Shown here: one piece after another, positions 32,698 to 41,125 of the stretch
Position numbering within the stretch: position 1 is the stretch's first letter
Layout: each line of letters starts with the position of its first letter
Origin: Flavobacterium potami
GTDB taxonomy: Bacteria > Bacteroidota > Bacteroidia > Flavobacteriales > Flavobacteriaceae
Reading direction: 5' to 3'
Assembly: GCF_020026915.1 (NCBI RefSeq)
Contig: NZ_JAINUY010000003.1
Location: 558,001-622,000 of the forward strand
Length of the DNA: 64,000 bases
Translations under genes and position numbers: made by a program
The notes under the pieces: model-generated
Database searches by the model: none
Told to the model about the DNA's origin: nothing
What the model saw: the letters and a program-made list of their open reading frames with translations, nothing else

Positions 32698-33582
32698 ATG
32701 GAAAAAAGAAAATTCATATTGCTTTTATTAATCCTCGGTACTGCTTTTTGGGGTATTTCCTATTCGGTTACCAAAATGGCGATTGGCGGAAATTCGGGAA
32801 ATGTTTTTTTATTTTATCGATTTTTCCTAGCGGTAATTGTTCTCAGTATTATTTTTTGGAAATACGTTAAAGACATTAATTTTGAAGCTATTAAAACAGG
32901 ATTTATTCTGGCTGTTCCCATGTTTGCAGGTATTCAATTGCAAACTACTGCCCTAAAATATACAAGTGCTTCCCAATGTGCTTTTATTGCGGGGTTAACA
33001 GTTATCCTGATTCCGTTATTAAAATTGACACTTTATAAAACGAATACGCCCTTAAAAATTTGGATTGCTGCTTTCACCGCTTTAGCTGGTTTGGCTATTA
33101 TCGCCATCAAGGATAAATTTGTGATTAACTTAGGTGATTTATTTACTATTGTGGGCGCATTTGCTTTTGCTGTGTATTTGATTGTCGTTGAAAAACATTC
33201 CGCTACAAAAAATCTTTTGTATTCTATTGTTCCCATGTTTTCGTTCTGCGCTTTGTTTACATTCTGTTTGGCATTTACAGATTCTCAAGCAATATGGTTT
33301 CCTAAAAATGAAACTTTTTGGATTGGCGCTGTTTATTGCGCTTTGTTTTCTACTGCTTTTATGTATACGGTTTCTAATATTTCGCAACGTTATTTATCGG
33401 CAGAACGTGTTGCAGTAATTTATTTGTTCGAACCCGTTTTTGGTGCAATCGGAGCTTTTTTTATTTTAGGAGAAGATCTTTCTTGGCGTTTGCTTTTGGG
33501 TGGCACTCTTATTTTTGCAGGAACTTTAATTTCAGAAGTAAATTTTAAAAGCAGCAAACTAAAACTAGCCAAGAAAAATTAA
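32698..33582 (+). CDS. EamA/DMT-superfamily transporter
   Basis: The 294-aa protein has ten predicted membrane helices in two EamA repeats: LGTAFWGISYSVTKMAIGGN and AGIQLQTTALKYTSASQCAF in the first half and STAFMYTVSNISQRYLSAER then VAVIYLFEPVFGAIGAFFIL in the second. DMT carriers export amino acids, nucleotides or drugs. Its position 12 bp after a GNAT gene suggests acetylate-and-export of one compound (inference). It converges on the bacteriophytochrome gene across a repeat-rich gap. Confidence 0.88.
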   Translation: MEKRKFILLLLILGTAFWGISYSVTKMAIGGNSGNVFLFYRFFLAVIVLSIIFWKYVKDINFEAIKTGFILAVPMFAGIQLQTTALKYTSASQCAFIAGLTVILIPLLKLTLYKTNTPLKIWIAAFTALAGLAIIAIKDKFVINLGDLFTIVGAFAFAVYLIVVEKHSATKNLLYSIVPMFSFCALFTFCLAFTDSQAIWFPKNETFWIGAVYCALFSTAFMYTVSNISQRYLSAERVAVIYLFEPVFGAIGAFFILGEDLSWRLLLGGTLIFAGTLISEVNFKSSKLKLAKKN

Positions 33583-33608
33583 TTGGAAAAATGCAGTCGT
33601 TAAAAATG

Positions 33609-33693
33609 TTTCACGCAGATTCAAAAAGATTTAGGCAGATTAAATAGATTTTTTTATTAAAATCTATTCTAATTATTTTAAATCTGCGTGAAA
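33609..33693. repeat. TTTCACGCAGATT / AATCTGCGTGAAA palindromic repeat, copy 2
   Basis: The outer arms 33609-33621 and 33681-33693 pair perfectly (13 bp), and an inner AATAGATTT / AAATCTATT pair extends the hairpin. It is the best preserved member of the family in this window and lies 26 bp after the EamA stop. Confidence 0.85.
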
Positions 33694-33763
33694 AAAAATT
33701 TTATATCTTTTTAACTTTGACAAAGTCTCAAAATTTGACAAAGTTCTACAATCTAAGACTATA

Positions 33764-33835
33764 GTTAGAAACTAGTCTCTTTCAATTACCTTTTTAAAGA
33801 GAGAAAAAGCTACGTTTCTATGTGTTAAAAAAACT
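33764..33835. repeat. AACACATAGAAACATAG dispersed repeat, copy C, flanked by TTTGACAAAG palindromes
   Basis: The segment GTTAGAAACTAGTCTCTTTC through TTTCTATGTGTTAAAAAAAC matches the right part of the copy at 25623-25690 over about 70 bp with scattered changes. On both sides lie ACTTTGACAAAGT-like palindromes (33715-33745 and 33840-33875). The whole 317-bp gap between the convergent EamA and bacteriophytochrome genes is filled with repeats and holds no gene. Confidence 0.75.
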
Positions 33836-33899
33836 AAAAACTTTGTCAAAGTTTTTAATTCTGACAAAGCTTTTAGTTAGTTCTATTCTTTTTATTTCT

Positions 33900-36176
33900 T
33901 TATAAAGGCAAAAGCGTATCTGCAGGATCACAAGGAAAGTAGATAATAATATCCGTTCCTTCGCCTGGTCTTCCTTCTGCATAAATATCGCCGCCGACAG
34001 CCTGCATAATTTTTTTGCACAAAGCCAAACCGATTCCCGATCCTGTATACTGTTCCTGAGTATGGAGTTTTGTAAAAATCTTAAAAATAGAAGCCTGATA
34101 TTGAGGCTCGAAACCTATTCCGTTGTCGGAGAAACGCACCCAATGACAATACACTTTATACAAATCATGAATAATTACTGGTTCTTGAGAAGCTGTAATC
34201 GTGATCTTTGGTGCTCTATCTGGAGATGCGTATTTTAGTGAATTCTGAATAATATTGACAAACAATTGTCTCATTAAAAAACCTATTGCATGAACTTCCG
34301 GAAGATTTTGTGATTCAATTACAGCATTGCTTTCCTTAATTGCTTCGCTCATTTCTTTAATAGTCGCTTCCAGAATTTCATTCAGATTTACCTCCTGCAA
34401 AGTATCTCTGGTGTTTTTTATTCGGGTATATTTTAGAATATCTTCCAGCAAACCGCTCATTCTATTAGCCGATTTTGAAACTTTTTCTAAAGAATTTGAA
34501 ATCGACTCTGTAGAAATAACATCAATTTCTGATAACATTTTAGAAGTAATCAGCTGAATTTTACGCAAAGGTTCCTGTAAATCGTGTGTACTAATCCAGT
34601 TGATGTTTTCAAGTTCTGAATTGGTTTCTTTTAAGATTTCGCTTTGGTTACGATATTTCTCTTCTTCTTCACTCAACATAATCAAAATAAGCTGATTATG
34701 CAATGTATGAGCATATTGTGAAGCAGCATTAATCTCGTACTGTTTCCATGTACTACTTTGATTTTTTACAATCTCTTTCCAAATAGCAAAGGAATTTCGC
34801 GGATGCAGTCCGTTGCTATCTTTTATAATACTTTTTTCCGGATCGCCACCCCATTTGATTTCTGAAATTGTTTCTGGTCTAAACCATATTATGTGCCCAT
34901 TACTACCTATTGAATGATAGATGATTCCAGCGAAATTAGAATTACCCGCAAATTCAGGAAAGTGTTCCGTAATATTATTAGTCGAAAAAATTTCAACTAC
35001 TTCCTTTTGGTTAATCTTTTCAATTAAGTTTAAAATTTCATCATCAGATGGTGTTAAACCGTTTTTGAATATTTTATCTCTCGAAATAATGGAAACTCCC
35101 GAAGCATTTGCAATTTCCAACAATTGTGGAGCAGCAATAATCTTTTCTAAAGATTCTTTTACAATTGGAAGATCAAGACTGGTTAATTGTTCTAATGCCA
35201 AAATGGTTTTCTGTGCATTAATATACTCATCATTTGACTGTCTGATATCAATCTGAGAAGTAATAAATTGTCCCTGAAGTTTGGCCGCCAATCTAATCTC
35301 TGGCGATATATTTTTTTCTGAATAATGGTGGCAAGCAATTAATCCCCACAACTTTCCGTGATGAATAAGAGAGATCGTCAGCGTTGCTCCCACTCCAATA
35401 TTTTTCAGATATTCTACGTGAATTGGTGATGTACTTCTTAAAATAGAAAGGCTCAAATCCAGATTTTTTCCTTCCTTGTCATCAACCGTATAAATTGGAA
35501 CTGCTTCATAATTGATATCCACAATCAATCGAAGCTGGTTTCTGATATACAACTCACGAGCTTGAGCAGGAATATCGGTATGCGGATAATGTAATCCTAA
35601 AAAAGGCTCTAAATCTTCTCTGCAATCTTCTGCAAATACTTCTCCGTTATATTGCTCATCAAAACGATAAATCATAACACGGTCATAACCCGTAATTTCT
35701 CGTGTTCCCTGTGCAACAAGTGCGCACAAATCTTTAAGCGAAGTAGTTTTGTTCATCTGACTTACAAACTGAATAGTCTGTTTGTAAGCATCTGCTAGTT
35801 TTTCTCTGTCGGCAAACAACAATTCAGCCTCAAGAATGTAAATTCCATCACTTTTATGAATGTTGATTTGGAATAATTTTCCCAACAATTCTATCTCCAG
35901 CGGAAAAGCATCTCTAAATTCATCACCATTCGTATAAGCTAAAATCTCATCTTCAGCTTCAGATCCAAAAACTTCTGAAAAATCTTTGCCCAGCATCTGA
36001 GTGTGGGAAATATCAAAATATACTGCAACATTTTCTGTACAGAAATCTATTTTCCATTGTAGTGTTATACCAAGCAAAAAACCATGAGGTTGTATTTTAC
36101 CTGGAATATGTATGGGTTCGTGCTCGCAATTGCTCAAGTTGACAAGGTCACGATTAACTATATCTTTAATCTTCAT
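33900..36176 (-). CDS. bphP: Bacteriophytochrome histidine kinase
   Basis: The 758-aa protein has the phytochrome order. The PAS domain starts LSNCEHEPIHIPGKIQPHGF, with Cys17 in the position that binds biliverdin. The GAF domain (YDRVMIYRFDEQYNGEVFAE, LHYPHTDIPAQARELYIRN) and PHY domain follow, then HisKA (STHDLQEPLRKIQ, His the phosphoacceptor) and HATPase (VRFSDNGIGFEPQYQA, GSGIGLALCKKIM). The ATG at 36176 is used; an upstream in-frame start lies inside the heme oxygenase gene. It senses red/far-red light. It follows the heme oxygenase gene by 7 bp, so chromophore and receptor are made together. No receiver partner is adjacent. Confidence 0.95.
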   Translation of the reverse strand: MKIKDIVNRDLVNLSNCEHEPIHIPGKIQPHGFLLGITLQWKIDFCTENVAVYFDISHTQMLGKDFSEVFGSEAEDEILAYTNGDEFRDAFPLEIELLGKLFQINIHKSDGIYILEAELLFADREKLADAYKQTIQFVSQMNKTTSLKDLCALVAQGTREITGYDRVMIYRFDEQYNGEVFAEDCREDLEPFLGLHYPHTDIPAQARELYIRNQLRLIVDINYEAVPIYTVDDKEGKNLDLSLSILRSTSPIHVEYLKNIGVGATLTISLIHHGKLWGLIACHHYSEKNISPEIRLAAKLQGQFITSQIDIRQSNDEYINAQKTILALEQLTSLDLPIVKESLEKIIAAPQLLEIANASGVSIISRDKIFKNGLTPSDDEILNLIEKINQKEVVEIFSTNNITEHFPEFAGNSNFAGIIYHSIGSNGHIIWFRPETISEIKWGGDPEKSIIKDSNGLHPRNSFAIWKEIVKNQSSTWKQYEINAASQYAHTLHNQLILIMLSEEEEKYRNQSEILKETNSELENINWISTHDLQEPLRKIQLITSKMLSEIDVISTESISNSLEKVSKSANRMSGLLEDILKYTRIKNTRDTLQEVNLNEILEATIKEMSEAIKESNAVIESQNLPEVHAIGFLMRQLFVNIIQNSLKYASPDRAPKITITASQEPVIIHDLYKVYCHWVRFSDNGIGFEPQYQASIFKIFTKLHTQEQYTGSGIGLALCKKIMQAVGGDIYAEGRPGEGTDIIIYFPCDPADTLLPL

Positions 36177-36183
36177 TCTTTTA

Positions 36184-36777
36184 TTATCGGTCAAAATGCT
36201 TATAAATACTATCAAAAGCAAAGATTGCTCCTTCTATAATTTCGTCTCCGCAATTATTTTCTTGCTCATACTCCGCCAGAAAATTCAGGAATGCTTTCCA
36301 GAAACTTCCTGTTTTTTCGCCATATCCATTAAAATAAGAAACACCTTCATTTCCTGAAAGTTCAGGAAATTTAGATACATTTTTCAAAATAAATCTTCCT
36401 CCTAAAGTCGAACCTTCTACAACGTATAAAATTCCCAAAGCAAAAGGAGCCGAAATTCCTTCAGTTTGAAAAACTTTTTCTGTATTAGATTTATTTGATT
36501 TTAAAAATAAAAGATCATTCTCTATAAGATGTTTCTTTCTTCTTTGTTCTAAATCATCAAGTGAATTCGAGAAAAAAGGAAAAATAAGTCTTTCTGTATC
36601 GTTATGAACATCGTGCATTAAACTTAGGTAATACGTGTAATCTTCGATTTTCATGTTGGGTGACATGATGGACATAGAGACTGGAAGTTCTTCTAATTTC
36701 TTATGAGAATCAGACGTTTGCGTTTTTAAATCATTAAGAAAATTCGAAGCTATTGAAGATGCTGTATTACTACTCAT
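36184..36777 (-). CDS. Biliverdin-producing heme oxygenase
   Basis: The 197-aa protein matches bacterial heme oxygenases of the BphO type: the proximal-heme His is probably His25 in TQTSDSHKKLEE, and the distal helix reads FALGILYVVEGSTLGGRFIL with the conserved GSxLGG. It opens heme to biliverdin, iron and CO. Its gene immediately precedes the bacteriophytochrome gene (7 bp), so biliverdin supply is the evident purpose, with iron recovery a possible second. A TATATTTG box at 36826-36833 (minus strand) lies 49 bp upstream. Confidence 0.92.
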   Translation of the reverse strand: MSSNTASSIASNFLNDLKTQTSDSHKKLEELPVSMSIMSPNMKIEDYTYYLSLMHDVHNDTERLIFPFFSNSLDDLEQRRKKHLIENDLLFLKSNKSNTEKVFQTEGISAPFALGILYVVEGSTLGGRFILKNVSKFPELSGNEGVSYFNGYGEKTGSFWKAFLNFLAEYEQENNCGDEIIEGAIFAFDSIYKHFDR

Positions 36778-36825
36778 AGGGTACTTTTTGTATGTTTACG
36801 AGAATTAATTGACAACCCTCTCTCA

Positions 36826-36833
36826 CAAATATA
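36826..36833 (-). promoter_or_regulatory. Putative -7 element of the heme oxygenase-phytochrome operon
   Basis: On the minus strand the sequence reads TATATTTG, an exact match to the Bacteroidota TAnnTTTG box, 49 bp before the heme oxygenase start. No clear TTG -33 box is present at 19-21 bp; a T-rich tract lies there instead. Confidence 0.4.
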
Positions 36834-36877
36834 AAAAAAAAACATGAGTCCTATTTTAAAAAGGTATTTTAACAATT

Positions 36878-38215
36878 TTATAAACTCTCGATTAGACAAA
36901 TCTCAAAAACTGTTTTTTCATTTTCATTTTTATGAATCAAATAACCTCCATGCGCTTCTAAAATGTTTTTGGACAAAGTCAGACCTATTCCCGCCCCCTC
37001 ATTTCGTGTGGTAAAAAACGGAAGAAATATTTTATCTTCAATCTCTTTTTCTATTCCTTTTCCGTTGTCTGAAATTTTTATAAAAATCCGGTTTTCTTTG
37101 GCTTCCGCCGAAAGGCAAATTCTTTTGAAATTACTGTTTTCTAAAGCACTTATAGAATTTGTCAATAAATTGATTAAAACCTGCTCCGTTTGTTGCTGAT
37201 CTACATTTATAAAATAAGGAAACGTAATTGAATTTTCGATCTCAATATTTTCTTTTCTTAATAATGGATTCATGATTTGAAGACTGTTTTCTATCAAACC
37301 CTTCAAGTCAGTTTTTTCTTTTTTTGGAGAAGGAAGAATTGCCAGTTTTCGATATCCTTCAATAAATTTCTGTAAATGATCGCTTCGTCTCAACATCGTT
37401 TGAACGCTATTTTTAATATCATCCAAATCTTCTGAAGAAAGGGAATCCTGTTCTACCAAATCTTCCAAATTCTGGCAAATAGAACGAATTGGCGTAATGG
37501 AATTTAGAAGCTCATGCGAAATGACTTTCATCAAATTAATCCAAGCATCTTTTTCCTTTTTCTCAACCACATTCTGAATCGAATCTAACAAAACAATACA
37601 ATAATCCTGCTCAAAAATTTCTGTTCTCGAAGCTTGTAAAACAAATGTCTGCTTACCTTGCTCATTGATACTGATTTCGATGGAAGTTTTTACTTCATGA
37701 AAATCATCTTTTTCGATAATTTCGCATAAAGACGGTAGTTGATTTTTAAGATATTTCCATTTTGAAACCTTCGGAACATCAAAATGATTTGAAAAATAAT
37801 CGTTCATCAAAAAGATATTCCAATCCGTTTCCTGTTTCTGCAAAATGACAGCACCGGTTTCAATAGTATTTAAAATAGAACGGTAAATAATGTCTTTAGA
37901 AATCTGTTCGTTGTGTTTTTCTTTCAGCGTTTCATACAATTGAAACAGATCATCATAACTTTTATTGAATTTCTGTTTGGAAAAATCAGAAGTAAAATCG
38001 TTTTGTAAGATCGAAGAAATAGTTTTGTTGTAAATTAAAACCATATTTCGAACATAAAAATACATTTCTCTTCCTAAAAGAAAAACCATGCAAAGTCCAA
38101 ATATTCCAGTAAAAAACAACTCGATTTTAAAGAAATAAATAGACAATTCGATTCCGATCACGATAAAAATTAATCGGAGGAAAATGAGTTTATAAGTTTG
38201 GAATGTTTTAAACAT
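36878..38215 (-). CDS. NtrY/AtoS-like sensor histidine kinase
   Basis: The 445-aa protein has two N-terminal membrane segments (LIFLRLIFIVIGIELSIYFF and FFTGIFGLCMVFLLGREMYF), a PAS-like region (about 105-215), HisKA with phosphoacceptor His in MKVISHELLNSITPIRSICQ, and HATPase (INLLTNSISALE, IFIKISDNGKGI, NEGAGIGLTLSKNILEAHGG). The ATG at 38215 is chosen over a TTG three codons earlier. It starts 1 bp after the stop of an NtrC-like regulator, of which only the last ~53-60 codons remain, so the kinase has probably lost its partner. Confidence 0.9.
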   Translation of the reverse strand: MFKTFQTYKLIFLRLIFIVIGIELSIYFFKIELFFTGIFGLCMVFLLGREMYFYVRNMVLIYNKTISSILQNDFTSDFSKQKFNKSYDDLFQLYETLKEKHNEQISKDIIYRSILNTIETGAVILQKQETDWNIFLMNDYFSNHFDVPKVSKWKYLKNQLPSLCEIIEKDDFHEVKTSIEISINEQGKQTFVLQASRTEIFEQDYCIVLLDSIQNVVEKKEKDAWINLMKVISHELLNSITPIRSICQNLEDLVEQDSLSSEDLDDIKNSVQTMLRRSDHLQKFIEGYRKLAILPSPKKEKTDLKGLIENSLQIMNPLLRKENIEIENSITFPYFINVDQQQTEQVLINLLTNSISALENSNFKRICLSAEAKENRIFIKISDNGKGIEKEIEDKIFLPFFTTRNEGAGIGLTLSKNILEAHGGYLIHKNENEKTVFEICLIESL

Positions 38216-38216
38216 A

Positions 38217-38385
38217 TTAACCAATATTGATGTTGTATTTCTCTAAACGACGGTATAACGCACCTCTTGATAACCCAAGTTCTTCGGCAGTTTTACTGAT
38301 ATTATTCTGGTTTTTAAGCAGTGCTCTTTCTACTGTTGCTTTTTCAACCGTAGAAAGCTGAATGTCATCTGGATTTTCCTTAAAG
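38217..38385 (-). pseudogene. C-terminal Fis domain of an NtrC-family (sigma-54) response regulator, rest missing
   Basis: The minus-strand frame ending at 38217 reads LSTVEKATVERALLKNQNNI then SKTAEELGLSRGALYRRLEK, the typical C-terminal Fis-type helix-turn-helix of NtrC regulators, and stops 1 bp before the kinase start. Upstream in the same frame the protein character ends at about 38385, and the plus strand from there encodes the middle of an ABC permease. The receiver and AAA+ domains (about 380 residues expected) are absent. No start codon is available for the fragment. This is one side of a rearrangement or assembly junction. Confidence 0.88.
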
Positions 38386-40173
38386 TTATTATTAAAGCTA
38401 AAAGACCCTTCAAAAGTTGAACTTACAAGACAGAAACTCGAGAGAATTTACAACCACGATTTTATTGCGATAATTGCCAAAGAAGCAGGTTTTACAGTCG
38501 AAGTTATGACTAAAAAAGTGGGGCATTTTACAGTTATCCTTGAACCTTTATCAAAAGCCAGATTACATTCGATAGTAGATGGTTATCCTGAAACACGAGG
38601 AAATTATCAGTTTTTAATAATCATGATGGGGCTGTCTCTTTTGATTCTCGTTTTGTCGATTGTTAATTACATCAATCTTGCAACTGCTAATGCCGTAAAA
38701 CGTGCGAAAGAAGTTGGGGTACGTAAAATTTCAGGTGCATCAAAAGGCGATATTGTTAGTCAGTTTCTCTTTGAAACAGCTTTAACCACGACTTTTTCTA
38801 TTTTACTGGCGTTAGTAATTGTAGAGTTGACTTTGCCTTATTACAACAACTTTTTAAACAAGAACATTGTACTTCTTGCCAGTCAGTTTTACATACAATT
38901 GATATTGATTTTTATCATTACAATTTTGGTAGCAGGATTATTTCCGGCCATTTATATATCCAATTTTGAAACTTTTAAAGTTTTAAAAGGGAATTTCGAA
39001 AGAAGCAAAAATGGTATTTGGTTACGCAACGGAATGCTTATTTTTCAGTTTGCTATTGCTGCCTTTTTTATTATTGGCTCAAATATCGTATACCAGCAAA
39101 TTAAATTTTTACAGAATAAAGATCTGGGTTTTAAGGGTGATCAGGTAATTTCGGTTTCTTTAAATTTCCCATCGGTTGATTATGAGGGAGAAAATGCAGC
39201 CCAAAATATTTACAACAAATACAACGTCATAAAACAGCAGCTCAGCAAAATTAAAGGCGTCGAAGAAATCTCCACAGGTCTTATTGCGTTTGATGGTTCA
39301 GACAATTCTTTAGCGGGGGTTTTATACAATGATGAACTTTTTAAACAACGCGTTATCCCTTTAGATTTTGGCATGTTCGAAATGTTGAACATCAAAATAA
39401 TTAAGGGAAGAAATTTTGATAAAAAATTGGCTTCAGATTCTATAAATTCTGTAATCATAAATGAAAGCGCCTTAAAATTAATGAATCTTAAAGATCCAAT
39501 CGGCAAGGAACTTGTAATTCGGGAGCAGAAATTAAAAATAATTGGCATTAGTCAGGATTTCAACTTATTAAGTCCTGAATTAAAGGTACCGCCAATTGCT
39601 TTTTACAATATTAAAATGTTTGGTATGTCACAAAACATTAATAAAGTCTATGCAAAATTAAAACCGGATGATATGGAAAATACGATTGCCAATATCGAAA
39701 AATTATGGTCTAAAGCCAATACCGAATATCCGTTTCAATACGACTTTGTAGACAAGCAATATGCAAGAACTTACGAAGCTTACGTAAAACAAAAGAGTCT
39801 TTTTTCGCTGCTAAATGTAATCGTGATTATTATCGCTTTGTTCGGATTATTTTCTTTGGCTTCGTATTCGATTCAGAGAAGAATGAAAGAAATCGCCATT
39901 CGTAAAACTTTAGGCGCAGACACCAATATTTTATTACAAGAATTATCAAAACAATATGTTTTGTATTGCATAATTGGTTTTCTAATCGCGATTGTTCCAG
40001 CTTATGTTTTGCTGCAAAAATGGCTTAATAATTTTGCTTTTAGAATAGAAATTCCTGTTTTGCCATTCTTCATTTCTTTTGCTTTTTTATTGGCGCTTAC
40101 TCTAATTATTGTTTTAGCGAAAGCGTATCAAGCCACAAAAGCTGATGCTTTAAAATATTTGAAGTACGAATAA
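38386..40173 (+). pseudogene. ABC transporter permease (MacB/FtsX type), N-terminus missing
   Basis: The frame (first ATG 38362, inside the antisense Fis sequence) encodes a periplasmic-domain tail (LKLKDPSKVELTRQKLERIY), a FtsX domain (LATANAVKRAKEVGVRKISG), a second periplasmic domain, and a last FtsX domain (SLFSLLNVIVIIIALFGLFS ... MKEIAIRKTLGADTNIL). Bacteroidota permeases of this kind have about 800 residues and begin with a membrane helix and MacB-type periplasmic domain; here roughly the first 200 are lacking. No ABC ATPase or adaptor gene is adjacent. The coding part is otherwise intact. The protein is probably not made or not functional, unless expressed from a start at 38362. Confidence 0.85.
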
Positions 40174-40509
40174 TCTGCTTATGTTTACTAGAAAAGCTGT
40201 GCGAGTTTAAACCTTGCACAGCTTTTTGTATTTCTTTGCTTGTTGTTGTTTTTTTTACCACAAAGTACACAAAGGCTTTACCATATTTCTTAAAACAAAA
40301 ATAACTCTGCCTCTTTGCGCCTTTGCGAGATTATTTTTTTAAGCTTTTAAATCCTTGCTTTGTGAAATTGCTCGCAAAGACGCTAAGGCGCAAAGTTTTT
40401 TATTCCACTCTAAAATCTTATTTATACTGATTCTTAAACCGATTTTGACATTCGTCAATGTTTTTTTCTTTGATTAACTTTACTTTTGAAAATGATTAAT
40501 TTTTGAGAA
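40174..40509. repeat. Gene-free gap: terminator followed by CTTTGCG palindromic repeat
   Basis: First a strong terminator: AAAAGCTGTGC (40192-40202) pairs with GCACAGCTTTT (40216-40226), then a T-run. Next, CTTTGCGCCTTTGCGAG (40313-40329) is complementary to CTCGCAAAG..AGGCGCAAAG (40371-40395, with a 6-nt insertion), a large hairpin. ACCACAAAGTACACAAAGG precedes it. The vocabulary matches the 3441-3835 region. The last ~100 bp before the Crp-like gene should hold its promoter. Confidence 0.75.
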
Positions 40510-41079
40510 ATGATGAGTGAACTTGAAGCTTTAATTCAAAGCAAATTACAATTAGAAAATGATGATTTAAACACCATTCTCTCTTGCTTTAAATTAGTAC
40601 AAGTAAAGAAGAATGAGCAATTGCTGCAAAGCGGAACTGTAGCTGACAAAATCTATTTTATCAAAAAAGGCTGTTTGCGATTGTATTACAGCACCGAAGA
40701 CCATACTATTGCTACTCGTTTTATGGCTTTCGAAGGTACGTTTCTAACTTCTATCGTCAGTTTTATTTCGCGAGAGCCAAGTGCCGAATATATTGAAGCT
40801 GTTGAGAATTCAGAGCTTTTAGCGATTTCTTACGACGATTTTTTCCGACTTCGAAATACGATTCCGCAATGGGACAAAATGTATATTTATATTCTCGAAT
40901 ACGGTTTAACGGTTATTACTTCTAAACTAAGCAGTTTACTAACGCAAAACGCTGCAGAACGATATCGTAATCTTCTTAAAAACAATCCAGAACTCATTCA
41001 GAGATTGTCCAACGCCAATCTTGCAGCATATCTTAATGTTTCGCCTGAGACGTTGAGCCGAATAAAATCACAGATCTAA
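40510..41079 (+). CDS. Crp/Fnr-superfamily transcriptional regulator
   Basis: The 189-aa protein has a cNMP-binding-type beta-roll (VKKNEQLLQSGTVADKIYFI then KKGCLRLYYSTEDHTIATRF) and a minimal C-terminal helix-turn-helix (RLSNANLAAYLNVSPETLSR). The glutamate and arginine that hold cAMP in Crp are not obvious, so the ligand is unknown. Two adjacent ATGs (40510, 40513) could start it. It lies 46 bp ahead of ilvD on the same strand and may be co-transcribed with it or regulate it. Confidence 0.85.
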   Translation: MMSELEALIQSKLQLENDDLNTILSCFKLVQVKKNEQLLQSGTVADKIYFIKKGCLRLYYSTEDHTIATRFMAFEGTFLTSIVSFISREPSAEYIEAVENSELLAISYDDFFRLRNTIPQWDKMYIYILEYGLTVITSKLSSLLTQNAAERYRNLLKNNPELIQRLSNANLAAYLNVSPETLSRIKSQI

Positions 41080-41125
41080 CACGCTGTAAAACATCAAAAA
41101 ACAACATAAAAAAACATTTTCTATC

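Noticed and set aside
36177..36221. Upstream start for the bacteriophytochrome
   Set aside because: It lies in the heme oxygenase coding sequence and adds unrelated residues; the ATG at 36176 precedes the conserved PAS start.
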